From NCBI GenBank assembly GCA_000708835.1, contig DF237115.1:94126-158125 (forward strand): a stretch of 64,000 nt of DNA. Direction: 5' to 3'. Shown here in pieces: positions 1 through 11,592 of this stretch. The notes under the pieces are model-generated. The model was not told the origin of the DNA. It did no database searches and worked only from the letters and a program-made list of their open reading frames with translations. Each line of letters starts with the position of its first letter. The first letter of the stretch is position 1. Made by a program: the position numbers and the translations under genes. This stretch comes from Klebsormidium nitens (lineage: Eukaryota > Streptophyta > Klebsormidiophyceae > Klebsormidiales > Klebsormidiaceae).

Positions 1-908
1 ATCACAAAGTCAAAAGGCTCTTTTTGTCGATTACGAAGGGGACGCCCGCGAAGAACAGGGCCTTCAGAATCTCCTCGTCCATGGCACCTGACAGCGAAGT
101 AAATATTCGTCAATGTCTTGTTGAAATTTGGGCGCTTGTTCGAATCGAGGGACAAACACGGGCGCCGCCATTGCCCGTCTCGCTCCTCATGTGAAACACG
201 GGGACGCCCGCGAAGAACAGGGCCTCCAAGATCTCCTCGTCCATCGCACCTGCGGGACAAGATTCAGAGTCTTGCGTCTTCCGTATGAAAGGTTGAAGAT
301 AGAAGCAAAGCTGGAGCTCTTTCCCTTCGTCTCGGTCTTCGGATCGAAGACTGGGACACCGGCAAAGAACAGGGCCTCCAAGATCTCCATCGCACCTGGG
401 AGCGCAGACAACTCTCGTTAACGTTTAGTAATTCATCAAATGACTTGGGCGCTTGTTGATAAACAGGAAAAGCACTCGGGCGCCGCCATTGCTCGTCTCG
501 CTCCTCATGTGAAAGACGGGGAAGCCGGCACAGAACAGGGCCTCCAGACTGTCCTCGTCCATTGCGCCTGAAGAGAGGGAAGAGAATCTAAGCTTCCAAT
601 TCCATGAAGTTTCGAAATGGCAGGGCCCCGGAAGAGTCAACAGTGGGCGATATGGCTCATGTCGTCGCATGTTGGACACCGTGACGTCTGCAAAGAGCAG
701 GGCCTCCAGAATTTCCTCGTCCATTGCACCTGGGAAAGGAAAGAATCCCCATTTACGTCTTTACGGCACGTATAGAATTTGGATCTGCAAATCCTCAGAC
801 TAGCAGGGTTTCGGAAGGGTCGACGGTTCAGAAGTACAAGCTCATTTCGAACACCGGGATGCCGACGAAGAACAGGGCCCTGCCAAACTTGCTCGTCCAT
901 CGCACCTG
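1..908 (-). repeat. Tandem array of six copies of one GT77 exon
   Basis: Six related segments start just after CAG acceptors at about 905, 729, 567, 395, 249 and 87, spaced 146-176 bp. Each starts in the phase needed after exon 2 and encodes a version of AMDEEILEALFFAGVPVF. The copies at 249 and 567 are most alike and run on into HMRSET(G/S)NGGAR. The copy at 395 lacks two codons (Asp-Glu). The copy at 905 has one extra base that shifts its frame. The copies at 729 and 87 diverge after the core. Which copy is used, or whether several are alternatives, cannot be told from the sequence. Confidence 0.85.
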
Positions 909-3393
909 GGTTCTTACTTCTGTTCATTCTTACTTCGAAGTCAAGACGGAAAATGCAGGTGCTGCGAGCTTCAAGGTACCGGTTTCCAGCCACTCAGACC
1001 AGAAAGATAAATGCAATCTCAGCATCATCTCGAGCAGCGGAAGCAGAAGTCTCCTCAAGAGGGCGTCCTTTTGAGAGCCAGCAGACGCAAGGTTCAAAAT
1101 GCTATATCCTGATTATGAAATGCTACAATCCTAGAGGTTTGAACAAGTGGCTATTCTCACCAACGAGGATGTTGGTGACTCCCAGGTCCGTCAGGTGCCG
1201 CACCCAGTTGGTGGTAAAGTCCAGAAACGCAAAATTGGCGAACGTGACCACGATCGTGTTGTCCACGGCGCGGTGCTCCACCATTTCCTTGCGCAGTGTA
1301 AATTCCTCCCGGGGGGGCATGCCCACCCCAGCCGGGGGCGCCTCCCAGATCTCTCGCATCATTGCCTCGACCAGAGGCCAGCTCTTGACCGTCGATTGGG
1401 CATCGGATGGTAATGAGTCGTTCGTGAGAGTGAGAGTGCTGTTCGAAAGCTCAGCTGACACGTTTAGAGAGGGAATAGAGCTGTTTGGGAGGATCGAGAA
1501 GCTATCATCAAGAGACTCGGAGCCGTTGAGAAGAGATGCGGTGCTGTTAAGAAGAGCTGCGGTGCTGTTGAACAGAGCCGCAGAGCGGTTGAAACGAGCC
1601 TCGGAGCTATTTTGGAGGAGGGTCGACCCGCTGTTCTCAAGAGACATCGCCCCATTTTGAAGCAGAGTCCCCTGACTAGCCACAGACTCCTCGTCCGCCT
1701 GAACGGCCTCGCCCTCCCTGTTCTCTTCTAAACCGGCTTTCGTGTCCGTGCCCGCTTCCCATAAGCCCCCCGGATCTCGCACCCTCGCACCCTCTCCTCC
1801 CACGAGCTCGTTTTCTTCCTCCACGACCTCCCTCGGTTTCGGTTTCTCCCCCGCTCCCGCCAAAGCTCCCCCCATGCCACCCGCCCCGCTCACAGCCTCG
1901 TCGTCGGCGCCACCGCTAGCCAAGTCAGCGTTTACTGCCAGGAACGTCTTCACCCCCTCTTTCGTGACTCCGTCAGCAATCTCCTCAAGGGACGCCTCAC
2001 CATCTTTAGACTCCTCAACAACTCCAGGCCCTGTGTCAAGCTCTACTCTTCTTTGGCCGTCCAGATCGTCCCTAGTTTTCCTCTCGCCAAGCGTGACGCC
2101 TCCCCCGCTGCTCAACCTTTCTTTTCCTCCGTCCTCTTCTTCGTTTCCTATCAAGTTCTGTAGCCAAGAATCTTCCCCCTCATCCCCCCCTCCCAGACCG
2201 CTTCTCTCACCGCCCCCTTCGAAACCGCTTTTCTCAACATTCCCCCTCCCAGCTTCGCCACCTACCGTCCTCCCCCCGTCTACTTCCTCAAACTCCTCTC
2301 CCCGTTCCTCATCCAACTCATCCACCTGCTCGGCGCCTTTCTTTGTCTCCTCGTCCGAGCTCTCAACATCCGCTATCGTTGTCCGTTTCCCATCGTACTT
2401 CGTTTGCATCTGTGAATTTTTGCCTAGGTATGGCCCAACTATGCCCCGCCACGCCCCTCGCCGGGTCAGCCTGCCAAATAGATTTCCGCCTCCTCCCTCG
2501 GCCCCCTCTTCTTTGTCTTTTATGTACTGTGTTAGGGGGTCCCGAGTGGTCACCTGAAATGGTCAAAGAGCTGATGAAAGCCCTGTTGACAACTATGATG
2601 ATAATAAGGCACCGCTTTTGAGATGATACAACGAGAGACCTTATCCTTGAAAAGCACAAGAGGGCCGTTTTTGACAGTCTCACCACCTGTTGACCTTGCC
2701 TTAGCCACCAAAATCCAGGACAATATGCCAAGAAGGCTACAGCCAGCAGTAATTCTTGCACACTTGTATTCATACGTGCACTGTGTCGCACCAGATGCTC
2801 CTATGGTGCACCGACAACTCTGTTTTGCAGCCTCGAATAAGGCCCCAATATTCAGAGGAAGATTGGGGCTACTAAACCTCTGAAGCGCATCCTCAGACTG
2901 TATCAGATAACAGACGAGACAGGGCAGCAAGTCACAAACATTTGGAACAAACACCCAAGCGGAATGACTCCCCCATCATGTGCAATGACAGGAGCCTGAC
3001 ACTACATACCGCCAAACCTCTCTGTGCTGTCACAGGGAATCATCTCACCTTCTTAGGTTGTTGCCCTGTCTGACCTCGGCCAATCTTAATTGCACCCAAA
3101 GCACCCTGGTCATCAAATGCAGCTTTGCTTTCCTGCTTCGCTCTCTGCTCTTGCTTGGCCAGTTCCTCACTCCCAATCTTCTCTAAAACGTCCAGACGCA
3201 ACCCATTCTCATCTGTTGCTAAAGGCAGCTCAACGCCCTGCCTCTCAAGTGTATGTCCGCCAACTGCACCACCAAAGAAGTAAAGCAGCGTCAGAAGTGG
3301 CATCATATATAACCAGGGACGCATTTGAGGCATGTGATTCTTCTCCTTTGGGGGTGCGACATCGCATGAGCTTACGCAGGTCAAGCTAAGCAT
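1..3393 (-). CDS. GT77 arabinosyltransferase, XEG113-like (3' end off the window)
   Basis: Probable Golgi type II glycosyltransferase of family GT77. XEG113-type members add arabinose to hydroxyproline-rich cell-wall proteins. Exon 1 (3049-3333, or 3393 if the upstream in-frame Met is used) encodes a short basic N-terminus and one membrane anchor (LYMMPLLTLLYFFGGAVGG), then a charged helix. It joins exon 2 (1161-2553) in phase 0. Exon 2 is a long acidic, glycine-rich stem with many N-glycosylation sequons. It ends in the start of the GT77 fold (NTIVVTFANFAFLDF, NWVRHLTDLGVTNILVG) at a phase 1 donor. The next exon should read GAMDEEILEALFFAGVPVF, and six copies of it lie at 1-905. The rest of the catalytic domain, including the metal-binding DxD, is beyond position 1. 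The 559 residues before the catalytic core are longer than I would expect for the family. Family assignment is from memory of plant GT77 motifs; the start codon is uncertain. Confidence 0.75.
1408..1616 (-). repeat. Dense N-glycosylation sequon cluster in the GT77 stem
   Basis: Within exon 2 the protein contains nine N-x-S/T sequons in roughly 75 residues (NSS, NRS, NST, NST, NGS, NSS, NVS, NST, NDS). Several are spaced about seven residues apart in a repeating LLNSTA-like unit. The DNA shows the same short near-repeat (around 1540-1600). As the stem lies in the Golgi lumen, these could all be glycosylated. Confidence 0.7.
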
Positions 3394-4577
3394 ATTGGAT
3401 CCCTGCAGGCAACATTCAAGAAGTGAACCAATTGATCATGGAACAGAACGGCAAGAGTGATCCCCTCGGCTTTTCTGGTGAGTCTAGCTCTTGAAGCAGT
3501 ACAAAATCCTTCGGTGGTTCCTTGCAAGCTTAGAAAGTGCCTGATTGTTCTAGTCTGAAGAGCGTCTTTCAAACATCCACCCGTGCTAGATGACATTGAC
3601 CTACTTAATATTTCTTTAGAGAAGCACTTGAAGAATGCAATTTGTCATGGCTCCTCGCAATTGGGTTGAGCGCACACAAGTGTGCGCTGCCGGGGCAGTG
3701 CCACATCGATCAACACCTGCCTATCCAACGACCATTCTGAGCTCTGACTGACTGATGCACTCGGAGGTGAGCTGTGCGAACACAGTGAAAAGATCTGTAC
3801 CAAGTCATTCTTCTTCTTTCTTGCTTGAAGGCTTGTCACCAGCAGATAAGGCTGTACACAAAGCTATGTGTATGCATAGTTTCCCATTGTGTTTGCGAAA
3901 AGAGGACGCAGGCGCCTACAGACCAATAACAATTCTCACCTCGATGGTACAGAAGTTCCTTTGCATCGTGTAACCTTGCCTCGATCTCCCAGGCCACTGG
4001 CCGCAGCACATACCCCGTGCCTACAAGCGCGCTCATCACAAGGATTGTCCGGATTAGGGGCCTTGCAAGTGGTGCCATGCTTCAAAGCGCTCCCTCTGCG
4101 ACGCCTATGCGCTGGTTGATGGAAGGGCACTCATAGAATTGGCTCATTTTTCGGCCTTCGGTGGCTCAACGAAGGACCAGGCGCCGAAATGCAAGACAGG
4201 GCAGCTCATTGAAGTCTTACAGTAGCTGCCTCCATGATAAATGACTGCACCAGCTTGCTTGATTGGGCCTCAAGCTCGCGACGCCTTTGTTACTCAGAAT
4301 GTGCTTCTTCTCAGACTCGGACTTCTGAATCTGACAGTGAATGCGTCAACTGGAAGTTAGAGGCCGAGACATGAGCTGCATAATGGGTCGAGCAGTTACA
4401 GTGGTCCATCTAAAAGGTTCCGAGTCCTTGCAGCGCCGAGCAGCGCAGCGCGGACTTCTAAGCTTCCCTCCGTCGGCCACCGATAGATCCCTATAACGCC
4501 TTCTTCCCCCTCGTCCTCTTTCCCTCTGCACGCTCTCAGGATAAGCCAGGTAGGGGCGGCGCGCAGAGCCGGGCACC
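3394..4577. other. Intergenic region between divergent GT77 and eL28 genes
   Basis: This holds the 5' flanks of the GT77 gene (minus) and the eL28 gene (plus). I see only short frames without recognisable domains. An untranslated 5' exon of either gene could lie here but I cannot place one. Confidence 0.5.
4499..4529 (+). promoter_or_regulatory. Pyrimidine-rich leader tract upstream of eL28
   Basis: An almost pure C/T tract lies about 50-80 bases before the eL28 ATG. Ribosomal protein mRNAs of many eukaryotes begin at such tracts (TOP-like motifs). The transcription start was not mapped, so this is suggestive only. Confidence 0.3.
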
Positions 4578-7201
4578 ATGTCGGGCGTCTCCCAGGACCT
4601 GCTGTGGCTCTTGGTCAAGAAGCAGAACAGGTTTCTGTACAAGCAAGGGGGGGGCACCACCCGCCAGGTGCAGTTTACCTCAGAGCCTAACAACCTGATG
4701 AACAAGAACACATTCAAGTACTCGGGGCTGGCCAACCCCAAGTCGGTGGGCATTCAGGAGGAGGGGGACCACGTGGTTGTGCGTACGACGAACCCCAAGA
4801 AGGCTGGGCAGCCTGCCAAGGTGAGGCGCCGCGGTTAGGTTTTGGAAAACTCAGCTTAGAGTTGCTTGAGTAAATTTGAGTCACTTCGATATGCTCAGGC
4901 TAAAATCATTTGCGCAGAGAGTGGAAGAGATGGTTTCAGGGAGCCAAAGGCGGTGATATGAGCAACTTATCGGGTCACAGTGCTGGTGGTAATGGTTTAA
5001 GTGGGTGGGGCGGATAATCGAAAGCTGGCCAACCCGCATCATGGCCGTGCAAAGTACCATTACCATGTGCAGCTCCAACACTCTCTCTGGCTGAAGCTGG
5101 CTCTGGCAGGAGCTGTCTCATTTGCGGAATTGGACTACAAGGTCACTTGTATCCCAGCCTACAGTTGCAGACCTGGCAAGTGTTGATGCTTCATGAGAAA
5201 GCACCTGTCTGCTTTATCAATCTGAAGGAAGCGTCGCCAATTGGCCGATTGCTGGAGTTTTTTCCATTTCACGGTGCATGGTCAACGCCCGAGCAGTTAC
5301 GGCCGCTCCAGGATTATGTTGAAAGTTTTACATCCAGCTGTTGGCTTTGAAGTCCTCTTGCTGGATTCTACCCCGTGCATTAGCCGTCAGCTTTATCAAG
5401 CCAGATTGGTTGATCTTCTTCTGGTGATAATCTTCTTCTGGTGATAATGTGAAGAAGGAAGGAAAGTGGTTGATTACTTGCAGATCATACCGGTTGATTG
5501 GAGAAAACATGCGGCTCTTGCTCCTTCCGTATCTTGTTCCTGAGCTCTCAAGTTCTTGAAGGTTTTCAAGTTTCGACCTGCTTCGAGTGTCCGGTTTGAC
5601 GTGACTGGAGGGTCTTTAACATACTGCAGCTTCAGCGACCGTGTAGCTTTGATACCGTTTGTCATGCCGCATAAGCCTATAGACTTTCTTTGCTTTTGTG
5701 ATCCACTGAACATTTACCTCCCACCCAATCTTTCTGCTATCAGGAGCCACCCTCCGTTGCATACTGTGCTTGGATATACTTCTATCTGCATCATGGTGTT
5801 GGCTTTGCCCCTCTTGTGAACCTGTGGGACTTTTGGCTTTTTCTTGATCCCTGCTGGTCGTCAGGGATTGGACAGCGACTTACCGGGTCTGCTCTAGAAA
5901 TTGACCGTTACATTGGACAGGGGGAACGAATCTCCGTCGTTGAGCAGCTGTGTGCAACTCATGAGGCTCTGCTCTTGCGTCAGCTCCTCTTTCAAGGTTT
6001 CGTCAATGATCGAGTTTGGTGGTACTTATCCTTGTTTGTCAGCTTTTTATTGTTAAATCAAAGAGCCTATAGTGATTATTGGCATTTTTGGTAGAGTGCC
6101 ACTGGCCCTACTTGTTTAGACTCTTTTACAGAAGTGCTCCAGCAGGCAAGCGTCCTCACAGAACATGGTTATCAAATCATCGAAGGGTCTCTCGTTTTCG
6201 CAAGTGTCGTCGGATGGCAATCCTTTTTTCGTGCTCATTTAACCAGCCATGAACAGCCTTGATCTGTTGGCCTCTTGACAGCATCACTGTTCTTAACAAG
6301 TCTTGGGAGCGTATGTCACCCTAGTCGCCAAGCTCAGTATCATCCTTTCGATGTTGATATTTACTGTTAATGTGCGGGCCTTGCCGGATGGAACTGTCAC
6401 ACTAATCAATGGAATCAGGCCCACAGCCAATTCTGGCACCCCTCCGTTTTCAAAGTCTATTCTTCGACTGATGCAGGCGGTGCAGTCCTTTGACTTCAAA
6501 CTTTACAGCTTTTGCACCCGTTGGCTTTGTTCGTTCAGAAGCAATACGAGTGCTCGTCGTACGTCTCGATCACACTGAACTCTTTTTAGTGGTACGAGTT
6601 GATTCTTTATTGTTGTCTGCCGCTGCATCAGCTTCGCCTGGGGTTCGTTTTCATTCCCTTTTGCTTGGCAGGAAGGTAGATCTCAATCAAGGAGCGCAGG
6701 CGTGTTAGCCAAACGGGATTGACCCAGATGCTGATGTGCTCAAACGGAGTTCTGAAGGAACGTCATGCATATCAGCGCTTGCCAAACGCTATATCATGAT
6801 CTAGCCTTGCCGCTGTGCAGTGGTGTTGACAGTCTCTTTCGGCACAATAACCTGACTTTTATCCCGATTCTTAAGCAGCCCTTGAGTCCAGCCTCGTTTA
6901 GTTCGTCACAGTCGTTTGTCATTTTCACTTCTACTTCGGATTTTCCTTCCGGTTACTCGTGGTCCTAACGGTTCTTCCATCCGGATCCGTGCAGCATGTC
7001 TCGTCTAACGTCCACAAGAAGGACAACCGGAGGGTAGCCAAGGCCGTGCACGCCACCGTCGTGGGCAGCGGGTTCCGGCCAGATCTCGAGAAGGCGGCCA
7101 AGTCTCGTGTTAGCCACATCCACAAGGCTCTGCGGGTAAAGAAGGCCGACGGCAAGAAGCCCCGGGCGGACAAGAAGAAGCGCGCTCTGACCACGTCGTA
7201 G
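4578..7201 (+). CDS. RPL28: 60S ribosomal protein eL28
   Basis: Structural protein of the cytosolic large ribosomal subunit. Two exons: 4578-4820 (81 codons) and 6995-7201 (68 codons plus TAG), joined in phase 0 with donor AAG|GTGAGG and acceptor GTGCAG|CAT. The product is 149 aa, close to the usual 137-143. Exon 1 carries the family N-terminus (LLWLLVKKQNRFLYKQ), then VQFTSEPNNLMN and YSGLANPKSVGI. Exon 2 carries GSGFRPDLEKAAKSRVSHIH, KALRV and a lysine-rich tail. The ATG sits in a good context (caccATG). The single 2.2 kb intron (4821-6994) shows no exon copies that I could see, unlike several other genes here. Identity is confident. Confidence 0.93.
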
Positions 7202-8355
7202 ATCCGGACCCCTTCAGTATGCTTTCTTGTTGATTTTGCGAGGTTCGTTGTTACAACGTTTTTGCGGCAACCATGCAAATGTGCATATGTGCGCATGGAT
7301 ATGTCTGATGGCACGATCTGGATTTGCATGCGGTGCGCTAGAGTCCACATCGTACTGCGGTCGAACTCATGGATGCACTCAAGCAGTTCTGACTAGCGAC
7401 CATGTGCATGCGATGTCAAACAATGATCGGGTGACGTAAAAGTCGATTGCAAACAATACGATCATGAAACAAGCCGGTCTGCTTTATGACTGTAGAGTGG
7501 ATAGTCAGTGGCGGCCAGCGGCCATGTTAGACGGGCAGGCAAGCAGCGATCCGAAATGATTGTAATCAAACGCTGTCATTTAGCACGGGCCTGTTATGGC
7601 ACGCCGCCGCATGACAAAAGCCGTCGGGGTATCCAATGGTTTCAAGATCAAAGGTATGCAGGCTGGCATAGTAGACTCTGCATGGGCCGCCGCCGCGACC
7701 TGGCACTCGCGCGGGCAGGTGTGCCGGACGTGCGCTGACCTTCCGGTCAGCACTGGATACGCCTGGCAGGCGCGTACAACAAGTTATGCCGGCTATATGC
7801 GGTTAGTAACATAGCTCGAGTTACCTTGCTTTCGCAGCTAGCGCGCATATGGCAGTTCTGCCTTAACCCTCGGGTTATATCAGTCAGGATATCCCTATGA
7901 ATTGGAGCGAAGAGATTTGCGAATGTATACATCGGCGCAGGGGCAACAAATCATGTCCACTGGTGGTTCGAGCCCGACAGTGACTGACTTCAAGTTGTAC
8001 ATGGTGATCTCCATATGATCATAGCCTTATACCATGATTCAACTTTGTATAGTTTTCAAAGAAAACATGAGCCTCTCGCATGCCGGTACATGTTCATCCG
8101 GCTAGGGCCTGCATGCTGTATATATATACGACAAACAACACCCTCAACTATCGAAGTAAGCGTCTATGATAAGATTATATACCGTCTTCTGTCAGCATGA
8201 CAACATAGTCTGTTTTGAAAAGCGCACGGGATTTTGTGTTTCATAGTCCTCAGCTTACTAGCCTAGCTTACCCTTCGATCTCCTGGGGGTCTCAGGCAAT
8301 GTAGCTACTTACAATCGGTCGATCAGCCTTTTCCTTTGGCAGGCGATTACCTTAT
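7202..8355. other. Intergenic region downstream of eL28
   Basis: 3' flank of eL28 and 3' flank of the convergent F-box locus. AT-rich and with only short meaningless frames; I recognise nothing in it. Confidence 0.4.
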
Positions 8356-9962
8356 CTAACGTGTGATACCTAATTTGAAAGTGTAATTCGTAACAGCGAA
8401 ATCATCCGGCCAACCCTGAAAACCTTTGCGACACCCCTTCCGTATGCCCACCCCATTCAGAGCGCTCTCGACCTCGATTCCGCGTTGTCGGATCATCGCA
8501 TCCCGAGCATGGTGTAAAAGGTCACTCCTCAGATTCAGCGCATCTAGCCTCTGAAGCTGCTCCAGTGTCACTTGTGCATTCTGTTCGTCGTTGAGATAGC
8601 GTGCCATAGTTGCTTCCGAGTTGCTTGGAAGAGTGCGCCGAGTCTCCACAGAGTATCCGAAGGATATCCCAGAATGGGACTTTACGTTTCCGCTGTTGCA
8701 GTCCCTATTTCTAAGTGCGTTTCGACTTCTTGCACTAAGGACTCCACTCGGACCTCTAGCTCCACGCACGAGTCATCAGCTCGAGGCTCCTCCTCATACT
8801 CCTCCGTAAAGCTCTGAAGGTCCTGCGACTCGTTCCATTCCATCGCTAGAGCTCGGACATCCTGAGCCTCTAATGAGGGCGCAACTTCCGCGCCGCTCGG
8901 CGGCCCTGCCTCGAGCACTCTTACTGCGCTTTGGAAATGCTCGGCCCTAAGACCCATTTCTGCAACTCTAGTCGCCAAGCGCTTGAGCTTTCCGGACACA
9001 GTCCACGGATCGAACCTCTTCACCAAGTCAACTCCCAAAATTTTCCTCTCCGGGGCAAAGGCTATCGCTATCACGCGGCTAAGTCCACACGTCTTTAAAG
9101 TGCGCCCCTCCCCCAGAGGCTGGAACGCGCTTCAGCGGCGCAGGCATTTTCGGCCAGCATTTATACGTCCCCAAGAGATACAGATGCCCACTTGCGCAAA
9201 CTATTCCTATGGTCTTAAACCCGGTGTCGCCATCAGGCGCGTTATCCCTCCGAGTTCGATCACATTGGTCGAGAGACCGAACGACGCAGCGCCACAGTAG
9301 TTGCACGGCTTTTCATAGCTCTCTTCCCTTATCCTCTGCTGCTCCTCTGCAGACGCCCACAAGAATGCGGCCGCCCCGGACCGCTCCGCGATTAGCGACT
9401 CGGGAAAGTTCCGTACGAGACCGCGTGAAAAGCACTCGCCTGGGGGTCCCGCAGATTGTGCAGCGTCTTGTGGTCGCAGAAGTCTGCAACGAAGATGACC
9501 TCCTGCTCAAGCTCAGCTTTCATCGCCTGGGGTTTGGTTCACAGCAGGACCCATCTGAAACGCGCTCTGTTCGGTTTGTATGTGGCCCAGCATGCTTCAC
9601 CAGCCCCAGCTGTTTTTCGCGCCCGGAACTCTGATCCAACTAACATCCGCCGCCTCGGTGCAAATTCTCAGCAGCTTGAACAACATGGGCCAACCCCCTG
9701 GGGGAGCGCTCGATGCGCTGAACCCCATTGCTCTGCACAGTGAGGGCGCCATGTCCTCACAAAAGTGCCTGAGCCCGCGCTCGTACAATAGCTTCCGCCA
9801 GGTTCTGCATACGCTAGGGAGGGCGGCCAAGTGCATTGGGCTGGGCCCCACTTTGAGGAAGACGGCACACAGCAGGTCTGGCTCCAGCGCGCCGATCGGA
9901 AAAGGGGCCGCGCTCGGCAGGGCAGCAGACAGCGCGGCATCCATAAGCGGCAGACGGGACAT
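8356..9962 (-). pseudogene. F-box protein gene, apparently disrupted
   Basis: The first frame starts at 9962 and encodes an F-box-like N-terminus: PIGALEPDLLCAVFLKVGP, ALPSVCRTWRKLLYERGL, then LFKLLRICTEAADVSWIRVP, ending at a TGA at 9597. Protein-like sequence continues downstream but hops between frames: VIFVADFCDHKTLHN (near 9500), LIAERSGAAAFLWASAEEQQ and CNYCGAASFGLSTNVIELGG (near 9250-9400), then IGIVCASGHLYLLGTYKCWP. An acidic C-terminal part follows at about 8682-9074, and a last piece runs to 8356. Some hops may be short introns (a GGCTG|GTGAAG donor sits near 9600). Others have no room for an intron and look like single-base indels. F-box proteins recruit substrates to SCF ubiquitin ligases. 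I favour a decaying gene; a real multi-intron gene is possible. Confidence 0.5.
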
Positions 9963-11592
9963 CTTCTTGTGTTGCTCTGGATCAGGCTCGCATATGCTAG
10001 CTGCAGAATCTTAATCGCGCTCACATCTGCGAATCTGCGGAGGGCTCATAGCCTCCCAGGAAAGTGGACTGAGGGCTAGGACTCGAGCGCAATTGGTGAA
10101 CAGCTTTCAACTTCAAGTTGGAGGGAGCAACCTAAGAAAAGCACTCGTGAAGCTGGGCAGTTTCTTTCCCACGCCTGGTTCTTACTGACCATTGTGTTTG
10201 AAGGGATCCCTCGCAAGGTTGCGCCCGGGGCCACCAACCCCGAGCAATCATGAGAAGAAATCAAGCTGGGTACGTCAAGTCCCGGCCTCCAAATTTGGCC
10301 GCCACTTCTTCCCGGCAACTTCCTGCTCCAATCTCCTGACGTCAACTCCCGCCACGACGGACGCAATCATTGGTTTGAGGCTCCTTTTACGGGAAGAAAC
10401 CAATGCCTGCAGCCTTGCCATTAATGGCAATGCACAGACGCGCATTCCAATGGTATCTAGTTGGTCCTCAAAAGGGGCGCTGCATTGTCATTTGCCTCAA
10501 AGGTTTTATGCGCTCACATCATCCGTAAACTTTCAGGCAGGCTGCACCTTTCCAAATCAGCACGCTGTCAAGGGCAGAGCGGGCGTGGAGTACCGCTTAG
10601 AAGACCAGCCTGCATTCAAGGTGAGGCGTCCAAAAACTCCAGCTTATCAATATGTGAGGGCCAATTGCTGCGGCACTGCGAAGCTGTAGTTGACCTTCCT
10701 AGCAAAAGGTAGACCAGAAAATTGCAGACTGGTTTTGTTTGTTGATTGAGCAGGCTTGTGACTCCATCGAAATCGAACTTGTTGCCTGCTGCCACTGGGG
10801 TTTGAGTCATCTCGATTCCTGCCCTTTCTTTAAACAGGGCAAAAATATCTGGGAAGACCTGTGCTTGACATTCCAGAGGCAATCAATGCAACGACGTCTC
10901 TTGACGCCATTTCAGCAGTTCAGAAAAGAGAGACTTTTCCTTTACTTTCAGCTATAACAGGCTTGAAAACGAATTTGGACTTGCGTTGATGATGGTTCTG
11001 CTGGTTGAGTCCTGATACTAACCCTTTTCCTACAACCTAATCTTCCTGAGGTATAATTGGAATGGACCTTATGCCACTCCAAAGACCTCCTAACAATGCC
11101 ACAACTTGGAATGCCATTGGAGGATTTCTTAATGGCATAAGTAGGCTTTGCGTTATATCTCATGTTTTAGCGTCAGTTGCGACATCCTCGAGCGAAGGCG
11201 CCAGCATTGCAACCTTGGAGCTCCGCCATTGACCTCACCACTAGGCTCCTGGCGACAATGTGAACATTTAGGCATATTTCCTATGTCAACCACTTAACCA
11301 TAAAAAAGCGTGCAGAGCCCCTTCTTACCACACATACTTTTGAGTGGTGAACTCAGTCAATTCGAGTGAGTCCCATTGTCAAAATCAGGGAATTGAATCA
11401 CCATCATTGACAGCAATTGACCACCGCTGTCAGACTTCAAGCTTATCAAGTCCGTCCCCACAACACAATGCACAATCCGAAAAGCAAAATTGTGCACTCA
11501 CTTTCTCAGCTGAAATCTACAACTTTACAACTGAACAGTTTCCTCCCCTCTGTACAGGTGCCTTTTCCCAGACTCCTCTCCAATCAGACACC
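9963..11592. other. Intergenic region between F-box locus and VOC gene
   Basis: Divergent 5' flanks of the F-box locus (minus) and the VOC gene (plus). A 165-codon plus-strand frame (10192-10689) has no recognisable domain and no splice support. The part just before 11593 is open in frame with the VOC gene but low in complexity and is better read as a 5' leader. Confidence 0.4.

Noticed and set aside
1742-2557. 271-codon plus-strand frame rich in Ser and Pro
   Set aside because: It is the antisense of the acidic, glycine-rich GT77 exon 2. The minus strand has splice sites, matching phase and a recognisable domain end.
10192-10689. 165-codon plus-strand frame upstream of the VOC gene
   Set aside because: No domain, low-quality composition, no splice or expression clue.
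11344-11592. In-frame N-terminal extension of the VOC protein
   Set aside because: No family homology, biased composition and poor start context. More likely 5' leader.
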